The notes beneath the pieces are model-generated. The model was not told where the DNA came from. It made no database searches and saw only the letters and a list, made by a program, of their open reading frames with translations. DNA of 48,319 bases from Micrococcus lylae NBRC 15355 (lineage in GTDB: Bacteria > Actinomycetota > Actinomycetes > Actinomycetales > Micrococcaceae): assembly GCF_001570885.1 (NCBI RefSeq), contig NZ_BCSN01000009.1, forward strand, positions 1 to 48,319, given 5' to 3'. This document shows, piece after piece, positions 40,030 to 48,075 of the stretch. Each line of letters begins with the position of its first letter. Positions within the stretch are counted from its first letter, which is position 1. The position numbers were made by a program, and so were the translations under genes.

Positions 40030-40141
40030 CGGTCTGACCCCACGCACGCTCGGAGGCGCAGGCCTCCAGCCTGTCAAGGACGGTTCACGGCTCTGCAAGC
40101 CAGCCGTCACGACGGCGTCAGATCACTGGCGGAAGGTGGCG

Positions 40142-40203
40142 TTCGTGGTCGACCCCGAGCAGCGGGGTCGACCACGAACAGCAGGGTCGACCCCGAGCAG
40201 AAG
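40142..40203. repeat. Three 19-bp tandem repeats and hairpin in front of the phosphate transporter
   Basis: GGTCGACC recurs at 40147, 40166 and 40185, exactly 19 bp apart. The full units run GGTCGACC-C/A-CGA-G/A-CAG followed by a variable triplet. The first two cores also form a perfect 15-bp hairpin (40142-40156 with 40164-40178, loop GAGCAGC). The third unit ends within the AAGGGA that serves as ribosome binding site before ATG 40213. Confidence 0.85.
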
Positions 40204-40212
40204 GGACCCGTC

Positions 40213-41826
40213 ATGTCCTCCTCCACCACCGAAGCCCCGGAGCTGAAACGCAACGGGTTCCTGGGGCCCGACACCAACTGGCACCTCGCCTTCGGCATCC
40301 TCGCCATCGGGGCGCTCGCCCTGTGCATCTCCTGGGCGCTCGACTACACCGACACCACCCACACGGTGCTGCTGATCACCACGATCGTCGTGGGCATGTT
40401 CATGGCCTTCAACATCGGTGGAAACGATGTGGCGAACTCGTTCGGCACCTCCGTGGGCGCCGGCACGCTGACCCTGAAGCAGGCGCTGCTGGTGGCCGCG
40501 GTCTTCGAGGTCAGCGGCGCCGTGATCGCCGGCGGTGAGGTCACCGAGACCGTCCGCAGCGGCATCGTGGACCTCGACAGCGTGTCGCTGCCGCCGATGG
40601 ACTTCGTGTTCATCATGCTCGCGGCCCTGATCGGCGCCGCCCTCTGGCTGCTCATCGCCACTCAGATGGGGTGGCCGGTGTCCACGACGCACTCCATCGT
40701 CGGCGGCATCGTCGGCGCTGCGGTGACCCTGGGCCTGCAGACCGGCGTCGGCGGTTTCGAGATGGTGCAGTGGGGCGAGATCGGCAAGATCGCGCTGTCC
40801 TGGGTCCTCTCCCCCGCGCTGGGCGGACTGGTGGCCTGGGTCCTGTACCGGGCGATCAAGAAGCACATCCTCGTCTACAACGAGGAGGCCGACGCCAGGA
40901 TGCGCGAGCTGCGGCTGGAGCGCATCGAGCTGCGCAAGAAGCACAAGACGGCGTTCGAGCGCCTCTCCGAGGTGCAGCAGATCGCCTACACCAACGCCAT
41001 GGCCCGCGACGCCGCCACCAAGTCCTCCGGTCACGAGTACGAGCCGGACGAGCTGGAGTCGGACTACTACCGTGAGCTGGACGCGATCGAGTCCAAGGAG
41101 GACGAGGTCAACTCGCAGCACGCGCTGCAGGTCTGGGTGCCGCTGCTGGCGGCCGGCGGTTCGATCGTGATCACGTCGATGCTGCTGTTCAAGGGCCTGA
41201 AGAGCCTGGATCTGAACATCGACAACGTCGGCAACATCCTCATCATGCTCATGGTCGGTGCCGCCGTGTGGATGGCCGTCTTCATCTTCGCCAAGACCCT
41301 GAAGAAGCAGTCCCTGTCCCGGTCGACCTTCCTGCTGTTCAGCTGGATGCAGGTGTTCACGGCGTCCGCGTTCGCGTTCAGCCACGGCTCGAACGACATC
41401 GCCAACGCGGTGGGCCCGTTCGCGGCGATCGTGGACGTGCTGCGCACCGAGGAGATCAACGCCGAGGCCGCCGTGCCCGGCGCCCTGATGCTGGCCTGTG
41501 GCATCGGCCTGGTCTGCGGTCTGTGGTTCATCGGCCGCAACGTGATCAAGACCGTCGGCACCGGGCTGACCGAGATGCACCCGGCGTCCGGCTTCACCGC
41601 CGAGCTCGCCGCGGCCGGCGTCGTCATGGCCGCGTCCATGCTGGCCCTGCCGGTCTCCTCCACCCACATCCTGATCGGTGCGGTGCTCGGTGTGGGCATC
41701 GTGAACCGTGCCGCGAACTGGGATCTGATGAAGCCGATCGCGCTGGCCTGGGTCATCACTCTCCCGGCCGCTGCGATCATCGGCGCCATCGGTGTGACGG
41801 TGCTGCGCGCCGTGTTCGGAGGCTGA
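40213..41826 (+). CDS. pit: PiT family inorganic phosphate transporter
   Basis: A 537-residue transporter with two inverted homologous halves. Each bears a PiT signature: [11 protein letters not shown] near residue 75 and [12 protein letters not shown] near 395. A long cytoplasmic loop (about residues 220-300) separates them and is rich in charged residues. It imports metal-phosphate complexes with protons as the low-affinity phosphate route. AAGGGA precedes ATG 40213 and overlaps the tandem repeat, so repeat-binding proteins or RNA folding could affect translation. Confidence 0.94.
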   Translation: MSSSTTEAPELKRNGFLGPDTNWHLAFGILAIGALALCISWALDYTDTTHTVLLITTIVVGMFMAFNIGGNDVANSFGTSVGAGTLTLKQALLVAAVFEVSGAVIAGGEVTETVRSGIVDLDSVSLPPMDFVFIMLAALIGAALWLLIATQMGWPVSTTHSIVGGIVGAAVTLGLQTGVGGFEMVQWGEIGKIALSWVLSPALGGLVAWVLYRAIKKHILVYNEEADARMRELRLERIELRKKHKTAFERLSEVQQIAYTNAMARDAATKSSGHEYEPDELESDYYRELDAIESKEDEVNSQHALQVWVPLLAAGGSIVITSMLLFKGLKSLDLNIDNVGNILIMLMVGAAVWMAVFIFAKTLKKQSLSRSTFLLFSWMQVFTASAFAFSHGSNDIANAVGPFAAIVDVLRTEEINAEAAVPGALMLACGIGLVCGLWFIGRNVIKTVGTGLTEMHPASGFTAELAAAGVVMAASMLALPVSSTHILIGAVLGVGIVNRAANWDLMKPIALAWVITLPAAAIIGAIGVTVLRAVFGG

Positions 41827-41898
41827 CCGAGGGTTTAGCGTTGTGTGCGTCATAGCAGCCTGATGCGAGAGCGTCACTGAACACGGAGGCACCTGCCC

Positions 41899-42681
41899 AT
41901 GACCACCCCTCATCCCCGGCAGCCGGACAACATGAGCGGCCGCGCCAACCTCCAGCGCGGACTCGAGACGGTGGGCGGCCACTTGAGCCTGGTCAGCGAC
42001 CGCCTGGTCTTCACCCCGCACACGCTGAACGTCCAGTCCGAGCCGGTGCAGATCCCGCTCGACCAGGTCCGCGGCACCCGCCCCGTGTGGACGAAGTTCC
42101 TGGGGGTTCTTCCGCTGGCCCCGAACTCCCTGGCCGTGGAGCTGGCGGACGGGACCGAGCACGCTTTCGTGCTCTCGGGGCGCCAGGAGTGGAAGGCCGC
42201 GATCGACGACGCGGTGGCGGCCCAGCGCCGGCGCCCTGGGCCGAGGCGACCCCAACAGCCCGAGGAGACCGACACGACCTGGAACTCGCATCCGCGCCCG
42301 GCGGCCTCGCCGGCCGACGACCAGCGGTCCCCGTCCGCCGAACGATGGGAGGTCGACTTGGACTGGCTGTGGGGCACCCCGCCGGGCAACGACGGATCTG
42401 CCGCGACCCTGCGCCTCGATGTCATCGGGCCCGGTGCGGCCCAGGCGGCGGCGCGGTGGATGGAGTCGCTGGACGCGGACGAGGACGGCGTGCGCGGTGA
42501 GGGCGGCTGGCGAGCCGACCCCGGCGGCGTCGCAGGCGGCGAGGACCACGCTGTGATCCTGCTGACCTCGGCGGGTGAGGACGTGGCCGATGGCCTGGAG
42601 GACGCCGCGGACACCGCGTACGAGGCGCTGTCCGCGGTGCCGGGTCTGCGTCTGCACTGGACGCCGCAGCCCCGGCGCTGA
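41899..42681 (+). CDS. Hypothetical protein with GRAM/PH-like N-terminal domain
   Basis: A 260-residue soluble protein. Residues about 12-100 look like a GRAM or bacterial PH-like domain: G-G-H-L-S-L-V-S-D-R-L-V-F-T-P-H-T-L-N...I-P-L-D-Q-V-R-G-T-R...L-A-V-E-L-A-D-G-T-E-H-A-F-V. A Pro/Arg-rich linker (about 110-145) leads to a C-terminal acidic domain of unknown type. GRAM domains often bind lipids or proteins at membranes. GGAGG precedes ATG 41899. It sits between pit and the phosphomutase gene with no obvious operon partner. Confidence 0.78.
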   Translation: MTTPHPRQPDNMSGRANLQRGLETVGGHLSLVSDRLVFTPHTLNVQSEPVQIPLDQVRGTRPVWTKFLGVLPLAPNSLAVELADGTEHAFVLSGRQEWKAAIDDAVAAQRRRPGPRRPQQPEETDTTWNSHPRPAASPADDQRSPSAERWEVDLDWLWGTPPGNDGSAATLRLDVIGPGAAQAAARWMESLDADEDGVRGEGGWRADPGGVAGGEDHAVILLTSAGEDVADGLEDAADTAYEALSAVPGLRLHWTPQPRR

Positions 42682-42802
42682 CCAGCCGCTGACCCGGCGG
42701 CGCCGGTGGCAGTTCCCGCGGCGAGCTCCGGCGCATCCGGCTGGTCCCGTTTCGACGTCGTCCTCCGACTGTCCGAACGAGGTGGCCAGAGCCGCCCGTC
42801 AG

Positions 42803-42808
42803 TAGGCT
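42803..42808 (+). promoter_or_regulatory. -10 element (TAGGCT) of the phosphomutase-like gene, leaderless
   Basis: TAGGCT ends 6 nt before ATG 42815. Confidence 0.6.
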
Positions 42809-42814
42809 GAGGAC

Positions 42815-43549
42815 ATGGCGACGGTACTTCTCGTGCGGCACGGCCGCACCACGGCCAATGCGACCGGAATCCTGGCCGGCAGGACCGGCGGCGTCGACCT
42901 GGACGAGCACGGCCGGGAGCAGGCGGCCCGCACCGCGGAGCGGATCGCCGCGGTGCCCGTGGCCGCGGTGGTGGCCAGCCCCCTGCAGCGGTGCGCGCAG
43001 ACCGCGCGGGCCGTCGTCGAGCGCCAGCCGGCCACGGTGGTGTCCACGGTCGAGGCAGACCTCACCGAGTGCGACTACGGCCAGTGGCAGGGACGCGCGC
43101 TCAGCGACCTGGCCACCGAGCCCCTGTGGGCGACGGTGCAGACCCAGCCGTCCGCCGTCGTCTTCCCCGGCGGGGAGTCCATGGCGGGCATGCAGGCCCG
43201 GGCGGTGGCGGCGATCCGGAAGCACGACGCCGCCGTCCAGGCCGAGCACGGGGCCGGGGCGGTGTGGGTGGCCGTCAGCCACGGGGACGTCATCAAGTCG
43301 ATCCTGGCCGACGCGCTCGGCATGCACCTGGATCTGTTCCAGCGGATCGAGGTGGGGCCCGCCTCCGTGTCCGCGGTGAGCTACGGTCCGGCCCGCCCGC
43401 GGGTCTGGGCGATGAACACCGACGCCGGGGACCTCGCCTGGCTCTCGAGACTCGCCCCGGCCGACGACGCGCCGGTGGGCGGCGGCGCAGGTGCCGGTGG
43501 CGCCGCCGTCGACAAGGCGTCCGGGACGACCCCTAGGATCGAGGCATGA
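42815..43549 (+). CDS. MSMEG_4193-like histidine phosphatase/phosphomutase family protein
   Basis: A 244-residue member of the histidine phosphatase superfamily, in the putative phosphomutase group found across actinobacteria. R8-H9-G10-R-T with phospho-accepting His9, L-x-E-H-G-R-E-Q-A, and A-V-S-H-G-D-V-I-K with the second His are present. In relatives this gene always precedes DUF3090 and a SCO1664-type gene, as here. The substrate is unknown. Its stop overlaps the DUF3090 start (ATGA). The C-terminal ~30 residues are Gly/Ala-rich and disordered. Confidence 0.9.
   Translation: MATVLLVRHGRTTANATGILAGRTGGVDLDEHGREQAARTAERIAAVPVAAVVASPLQRCAQTARAVVERQPATVVSTVEADLTECDYGQWQGRALSDLATEPLWATVQTQPSAVVFPGGESMAGMQARAVAAIRKHDAAVQAEHGAGAVWVAVSHGDVIKSILADALGMHLDLFQRIEVGPASVSAVSYGPARPRVWAMNTDAGDLAWLSRLAPADDAPVGGGAGAGGAAVDKASGTTPRIEA
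43534..43539 (+). promoter_or_regulatory. Internal -10 element (TAGGAT) before the DUF3090 gene
   Basis: TAGGAT lies in the last codons of the phosphomutase-like gene, 6 nt before ATG 43546. The downstream genes may thus be transcribed both from the operon and on their own. Confidence 0.5.
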
Positions 43550-44091
43550 CCGACCTGCCTGCCCCCGCCCACGAGTTCGACTGGCCGGACCGGTGCGTCA
43601 TCGGGACGATCGGCCAGCCGGGAGCGCGGACGTTCTACCTGCAGGTGCGCACCGGGCCCCGGCTGGTGAGCCTGGCCCTGGAGAAGCAGCAGTCGGCGCT
43701 GATGGCGGAGATGATCGACGAGCTCCTCGACGAGCTCATGGCCCAGGAAGACAACCCGCACAGCGTCCCGGCCAGCACGCCCGCCGAGCTCGTGGACAAC
43801 GATCCGCTGGAGTCGGTGCAGGAGTGGTTCCGGGTGGGCGCCATCGGCCTGGGCTGGGACCCGAGCACCGCGCAGGTGATCGTGGACGTGCATCCGCTGA
43901 CCGACGACGCCGCCGAGCAGATGCTTCAGCCGGAGTCCGAGGCGGTGCGGGTGCGGATGCCGGTCGGCGCCGCGCGGGCGTTCGCTCGGCGCACCCGTCA
44001 GGTCGTGGACGCCGGACGTCCGTTCTGCTCGGACTGTGGCCAGCCCATCGACCCCGACGGTCACGACTGCTCCCCGCCCGAGCTGCGATGA
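43546..44091 (+). CDS. DUF3090 family protein
   Basis: A 181-residue protein matching DUF3090 throughout: the opening D-R-C-V-I-G-T-I-G-Q-P-G-x-R-T-F-Y-L-Q, V-S-L-A-L-E-K-Q-Q, then F-R-V-G-A-I-G-L-G-W-D. It ends in a zinc-ribbon-like knuckle, F-C-S-D-C-G-Q-P-I-D-P-D-G-H-D-C. No biochemical function is assigned to the family. Overlapping start and stop codons on both sides tie it to its two neighbours, so the three products probably act together. Confidence 0.92.
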   Translation: MTDLPAPAHEFDWPDRCVIGTIGQPGARTFYLQVRTGPRLVSLALEKQQSALMAEMIDELLDELMAQEDNPHSVPASTPAELVDNDPLESVQEWFRVGAIGLGWDPSTAQVIVDVHPLTDDAAEQMLQPESEAVRVRMPVGAARAFARRTRQVVDAGRPFCSDCGQPIDPDGHDCSPPELR

Positions 44092-44885
44092 CCGCCGCGG
44101 AGCCGGGCGGCGCTGACCTCGACGGCGGCGAGCTGGTGTCCGGGCAGCTGAGGCTCACCGGCAGGATCACGACGGCGTCCAACGCCACGTTCCTCGGAGC
44201 CATCGGGAACACCCCGGTGGTCTACAAGCCGGTGGCCGGCGAGGCCCCGCTGTGGGACTTCCCCGCCGGCACCCTGGCCCGCCGCGAGGTGGCCGCACAC
44301 CTGGTGTCCGAGGCGCTGGAGTGGGAGATCGCGCCGCGCACCTGGCTGCGCGACGGCCCCTTCGGCGAGGGCATGGTGCAGCTCTGGCAAGAGCAGGATC
44401 CTGGGCAGGACGCCGTGGACCTGTTCCCGGCGGACCAGGTGCCGGCGGCGGGCTGGCGGACCGTGCTGGAGGGCGAGGACGAGGACGGGAACCGGCTGGT
44501 CCTGGCCCATGAAGACACGCCGGCGCTGCGCCACATGGCGGTGTTCGACGTGATCGTCAACAACGCCGACCGCAAGGGCGCGCACATCCTCACCATGCCC
44601 GGCGGACACCGCCACGGCGTGGACCATGGGCTCACGTTCCATGTGGAGGACAAGCTGCGCACGGTGCTGTGGGGCTGGCTCGGCGAGGAGCTGACCGAGG
44701 ACGAGCACGACGGCGTCGGCCGGGTCCTCGACGGACTCGACGGTGAACTGGGGCGGGGGCTGTCGGAGCTGCTGGGTGCTGAGGAGATCGCCGCGCTCAC
44801 CCACCGCTGTGCCCAGCTTCTCGACGACGGACGGTTTCCTCCCCCGAGCGGGCGCACTCCCGCGGTGCCCTGGCCACTGTTCTGA
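44088..44885 (+). CDS. SCO1664-type kinase-like protein
   Basis: A 265-residue protein of the SCO1664 group, which is distantly related to PI3/PI4-kinase-like folds. The lysine-bearing strand V-V-Y-K-P-V-A-G-E precedes L-W-D-F-P, and a catalytic-loop-like D-V-I-V-N-N-A-D-R-K-G-A-H-I-L is followed by H-G-V-D-H-G-L-T-F, an analogue of the D-F-G region. In many actinobacteria mshC of mycothiol synthesis is the next gene; here two flavoproteins follow instead. Its substrate is unknown. The start overlaps the DUF3090 stop. Confidence 0.9.
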   Translation: MTAAEPGGADLDGGELVSGQLRLTGRITTASNATFLGAIGNTPVVYKPVAGEAPLWDFPAGTLARREVAAHLVSEALEWEIAPRTWLRDGPFGEGMVQLWQEQDPGQDAVDLFPADQVPAAGWRTVLEGEDEDGNRLVLAHEDTPALRHMAVFDVIVNNADRKGAHILTMPGGHRHGVDHGLTFHVEDKLRTVLWGWLGEELTEDEHDGVGRVLDGLDGELGRGLSELLGAEEIAALTHRCAQLLDDGRFPPPSGRTPAVPWPLF

Positions 44886-45152
44886 GCACCGACGGGATGC
44901 CGCGGCCGGCTCTGGCCTGAACGGCGCCGACGGACGTCCCTGCGGGCGGGCCGCAGGGCCCGGCGGGACGCAGGTGCGGCGAGGCCCGGGTGACCCGCTG
45001 TGACGGACCTGCCGCCGGTGCCCGTCATGCCGGCGGTGCCGACTCCGCCGGCCAGCAACGGGAACCGGCGCGTGACGCCACCTGTCGGCGGGCTGGGGCG
45101 AGCCCGGCACGGATGCCTACGGTCGGCCCACCCACCCACGGAAGGACCGCCC

Positions 45153-46520
45153 ATGACCACTCCCGTCCTCGACCGTCCCGCACCGGCCGCGGCCACCGAT
45201 GCCCCCGACACCGCAGAACTCCGAGCCCGCTTCGCCCCCGTCTTCGCCCGCATCGCCTCGAACGAAGCGTCTCGGCGGGATACCGCCACGCCTCCCCACA
45301 AGGCGGTTCGTCTGCTGGCCGAGACCGGCTTCACCGCCCTCCGGCTGCCGCGGGAGCGCGGCGGCTCCGGTGCGTCCCTCACGCAGCTGCTCGACCTGCT
45401 CGTGGACCTCGCCGCGGCCGACGCGAACCTCCCCCAGGCCCTCCACGGGCACTTCATGTTCACGGAGCAGGTCGCCCGTGACGTCCACCCGCGTCTGACC
45501 GACTGGTGGTTGGACGAGGTGGCCGCCGGGAAGGTCTTCGCCAACGCACTCGTGGACCCGCCTGCAGCGACCGGCCTGCCGGGCGTCACGGCCCGCCGGG
45601 ACCCGCGCGACCCGGAGGCGTTCCTGCTGACCGGCACGAAGCAGTACTCCACCGGCACCCTGCTGGCGGACTGGACCCTGGTCGCCGCCCACGACGACGC
45701 CGGGGCCCTGCAGCCCCTCGTCGTCGAGGTGGCCGGGCCGGGCGTCAAGGCCCGCGACGACTGGGACGGCATCGGCCAGCGCGGCACGGCCTCCGGCACC
45801 ACCGTCTACACCGATGCGCCCGCCCCGGCCTGGCGCCGCCTCGACCTGGAGCGCCCCGCCGCCGCCCCCGGCTACCCGTTCCTGTGGCTCATCCTCGCGG
45901 CCACCCAGGCGGGCATCGCCCAACGCGCGCTCGACGAATTCACCGAGATCCTCCGCCGCCGCTCCCGCTCCTACCAGCACGCCGCGAGCGCCAGCCCCGC
46001 GCACGACCCGGTCCTGCAGCACCAGCTCGGCGCCGCCGCGGCGCAGGTCCGCGCGCTGCGCTCCGTGGTCCTCGGCGCGGCCCCCGCCCTTGAGGCGGCG
46101 TACACCGCCGCGACCAACGCGGCGCCCGCGATCGGCGCGGCCGAGCCGGAGTCCCCGGACGACGGCGCCGCGGAGGCCTTCGAGTCCGCCCACACCGAGG
46201 CCTGGGTCGCCGCAGCCTCGGCGTCCTCCGTGGCGGCCGACCTGACGCTGCGGCTGACCTCCGATCTGTTCGAGACGGCCGGGGCATCGGCCGTCGTCGC
46301 GGGCCCGGGACTCGACCGCCACTGGCGCAACGCCCGTGTGCTGGCCAGTCACACGCCCCTTCCCCACCGCCGCCGCCAGATCGGGGAGTGCCTGCTGCAC
46401 GGCACCCCCGCCCCGCACAGCGCGGACGCGGTCGAGACCGCGTCGTCCACCGACGCCGATCCGTCCCGCGACACCGCTTCCCCGTCCCCCTCGACCCCCG
46501 CCGCCCCGAAGGAGCAGTGA
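45153..46520 (+). CDS. Acyl-CoA dehydrogenase-fold flavoprotein (SfnB/DszC-like), first copy
   Basis: A 455-residue protein of the acyl-CoA dehydrogenase superfamily, in the FMN-dependent SfnB/DszC-type branch. It has R-L-P-R-E-R-G-G-S-G-A-S, G-T-K-Q-Y-S-T-G-T-L-L-A-D-W, D-D-W-D-G-I-G-Q-R-G-T-A-S-G-T and the terminal G-L-D-R-H-W-R-N-A-R-V-L-A-S-H. Such proteins oxidise sulfones, thiophenes or related compounds with reduced flavin. Two stretches are unusual: an Ala/Pro/Glu-rich insertion near residues 320-355 and a 50-residue polar tail. GGAAGGA precedes ATG 45153. It is followed by a paralogue after one base. Confidence 0.87.
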   Translation: MTTPVLDRPAPAAATDAPDTAELRARFAPVFARIASNEASRRDTATPPHKAVRLLAETGFTALRLPRERGGSGASLTQLLDLLVDLAAADANLPQALHGHFMFTEQVARDVHPRLTDWWLDEVAAGKVFANALVDPPAATGLPGVTARRDPRDPEAFLLTGTKQYSTGTLLADWTLVAAHDDAGALQPLVVEVAGPGVKARDDWDGIGQRGTASGTTVYTDAPAPAWRRLDLERPAAAPGYPFLWLILAATQAGIAQRALDEFTEILRRRSRSYQHAASASPAHDPVLQHQLGAAAAQVRALRSVVLGAAPALEAAYTAATNAAPAIGAAEPESPDDGAAEAFESAHTEAWVAAASASSVAADLTLRLTSDLFETAGASAVVAGPGLDRHWRNARVLASHTPLPHRRRQIGECLLHGTPAPHSADAVETASSTDADPSRDTASPSPSTPAAPKEQ

Positions 46521-46521
46521 G

Positions 46522-47817
46522 ATGACGACCACCACCGACCGCACCGACACGACCACCCGTCCCGCCGACGTCGGGACCACCGATTCGGGGGTGCCGACCA
46601 CCGCGCACCCGGCCGACCGGCCCCAGTTCCTCGCCGCCCGCGCACGGTTGGCGCCCGTGTTCGCCTGGCTCGCCGAGACCGCCGCCGAGCGGGACCGCGA
46701 ACGCGTGACCGATCGCGAGGCCACGGACCGCCTCGCCGCCGCCGGCTTCCCGGGGCTGCGCGTGCCCGAGGACGCGGGCGGGGCCGGGCTGACGTTCCCG
46801 GAGGCCGCACGCCTGTACGTGGAGCTCGCCGAGGCCGACTCGAACGTGCTGCAGGCCCTGCGAGTGCACGTGGTGAACGTGGAGACGGCGCTCGGCTCGC
46901 CGGCCGGTGCCCGCCGCGAGCGGTGGCTGCACCGCTTCGCCACGGGTGAGACGGTCGCAAACGGGACCACGGAGATCGGCAACCGCACCGGCCACTACGA
47001 GACCCGCCTGACGACGCGTCCGGACGGCTCGGCGGTGGTCAACGGTCGCAAGGCCTATTCCACCGGGACGCTGTACGCGGACTGGACGATCGTCGTCGTC
47101 GAGGACGAGGACGGCGCCGAGCGCGCGGCGACCGTGCGCTCGGACGCCCCCGGAGTGACCCTGCACGACGACTGGGACGGATTCGGCCAGCGGCTGTCCG
47201 CCTCGGGAACCACGGAGTTCACCGACGTGGTGGTGGATCCGGACGAGCTCACGCCGGTGGGCCAGTCCCTGGACGACGGCTCGTCCATCTTCGCCTCGCA
47301 GGCGATCTTCCAGTTCGTCCACCTGGCGGGCCTGACGGGCATCGCCCGCGCCGTGGTGCGCGACGCGGCGGCCTATGTGGCCGGGCGCACGCGCGGCTTC
47401 TCCCACGGTGCAGCCCCGCGGCCCGGTGACGATCCGCAGGTGCTGCAGGTGGTGGGCGAGCTGGAGGCCGCCGCGTTCGGGGCGCAGGCGGCGCTCGACG
47501 CCGTCGTCGGGCCCCTGGACCGGGCGCTGCGGGCCGAGGCCGCGGGCGCGCCCCTGGCCGAGGCCGAGGTGGACGCGGTGTACACCGCCGTCTACGCGGC
47601 CCAGCAGGTGATCGCCCGGACCGCCCTCGACGCGGCGACCCGCCTGTTCGAGGTGGGCGGGGCCTCCGCGACGCTGCGCACGCGGGGGCTGGACCGGCAC
47701 TGGCGCAATGCGCGGGTGCTCGCCAGCCACAACCCGCTGATCTACCGCGCCCGGCTGCTCGGCGACCGCGCCGTCAACGGCACGCCGCTCGAGCGCCACT
47801 ACCGCCTGGGCGGCTGA
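46522..47817 (+). CDS. Acyl-CoA dehydrogenase-fold flavoprotein (SfnB-like), second copy
   Basis: A 431-residue paralogue of the preceding gene with the same signatures: R-V-P-E-D-A-G-G-A-G-L, G-R-K-A-Y-S-T-G-T-L-Y-A-D-W, D-D-W-D-G-F-G-Q-R-L-S-A-S-G-T and G-L-D-R-H-W-R-N-A-R-V-L-A-S-H. It lacks the insertion and tail of its neighbour and looks more like standard SfnB. AAGGAG lies inside the last codons of the first copy. Co-transcription of two related flavoproteins suggests either two steps or two substrates in organosulfur use. No flavin reductase is visible in the window. Confidence 0.88.
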   Translation: MTTTTDRTDTTTRPADVGTTDSGVPTTAHPADRPQFLAARARLAPVFAWLAETAAERDRERVTDREATDRLAAAGFPGLRVPEDAGGAGLTFPEAARLYVELAEADSNVLQALRVHVVNVETALGSPAGARRERWLHRFATGETVANGTTEIGNRTGHYETRLTTRPDGSAVVNGRKAYSTGTLYADWTIVVVEDEDGAERAATVRSDAPGVTLHDDWDGFGQRLSASGTTEFTDVVVDPDELTPVGQSLDDGSSIFASQAIFQFVHLAGLTGIARAVVRDAAAYVAGRTRGFSHGAAPRPGDDPQVLQVVGELEAAAFGAQAALDAVVGPLDRALRAEAAGAPLAEAEVDAVYTAVYAAQQVIARTALDAATRLFEVGGASATLRTRGLDRHWRNARVLASHNPLIYRARLLGDRAVNGTPLERHYRLGG

Positions 47818-47830
47818 CACCCAGGACGTC

Positions 47831-47861
47831 GTGGCACCGGGTCCCGGGGACCCGGTGCCAC
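47831..47861 (+). terminator. Perfect hairpin after the flavoprotein operon
   Basis: GTGGCACCGGGTCC (47831-47844) pairs fully with 47848-47861 around a CGG loop, 13 bp after the stop codon. There is no T-tract. Confidence 0.7.
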
Positions 47862-47881
47862 GCCGAGGAAGACGGTCGCCG

Positions 47882-48028
47882 ATGTGGTCGCACCGCTCCA
47901 CCGACCCGGCGGACGCGGTGCAGTACCCCTACAAGCGGGGCCCAGAGGCCATGGCGATCGCCGCACAGCAGATCGATACGACCATGGACGTCATCGCACC
48001 CGCGCTGGAGCACATGGCCCAGGACTGA
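47882..48028 (+). CDS. Small ORF, unknown or gene remnant
   Basis: A 48-residue frame (M-W-S-H-R-S-T-D...A-L-E-H-M-A-Q-D) with GAGGAAG about 11 nt before ATG 47882 and almost only G or C in codon third positions, which argues for real coding. I recognise no family. The composition (Y-P-Y-K-R-G-P-E-A-M-A-I-A-A-Q-Q) looks like an internal piece of a larger enzyme, so it could be a 3' remnant. It lies between the operon terminator and the convergent galE. Confidence 0.4.
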   Translation: MWSHRSTDPADAVQYPYKRGPEAMAIAAQQIDTTMDVIAPALEHMAQD

Positions 48029-48075
48029 CGTTCCCCACAGCGAACGGCCGCGCGGCTCCGTGGGGCGTCTCTGCG

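Noticed and set aside
40052-40067. Small hairpin GGAGGC-GCAG-GCCTCC after the M20 amidohydrolase
   Set aside because: The stem is only 6 bp and there is no T-tract or GTCGTC tail, so it is too weak to call as a terminator.
40147-40203. Reading the pit upstream repeats as PhoP (PHO) boxes
   Set aside because: PHO boxes in actinobacteria are 11-nt direct repeats of a GTTCA type. The units here are 19 bp with a GGTCGACC palindrome, so spacing and sequence differ.
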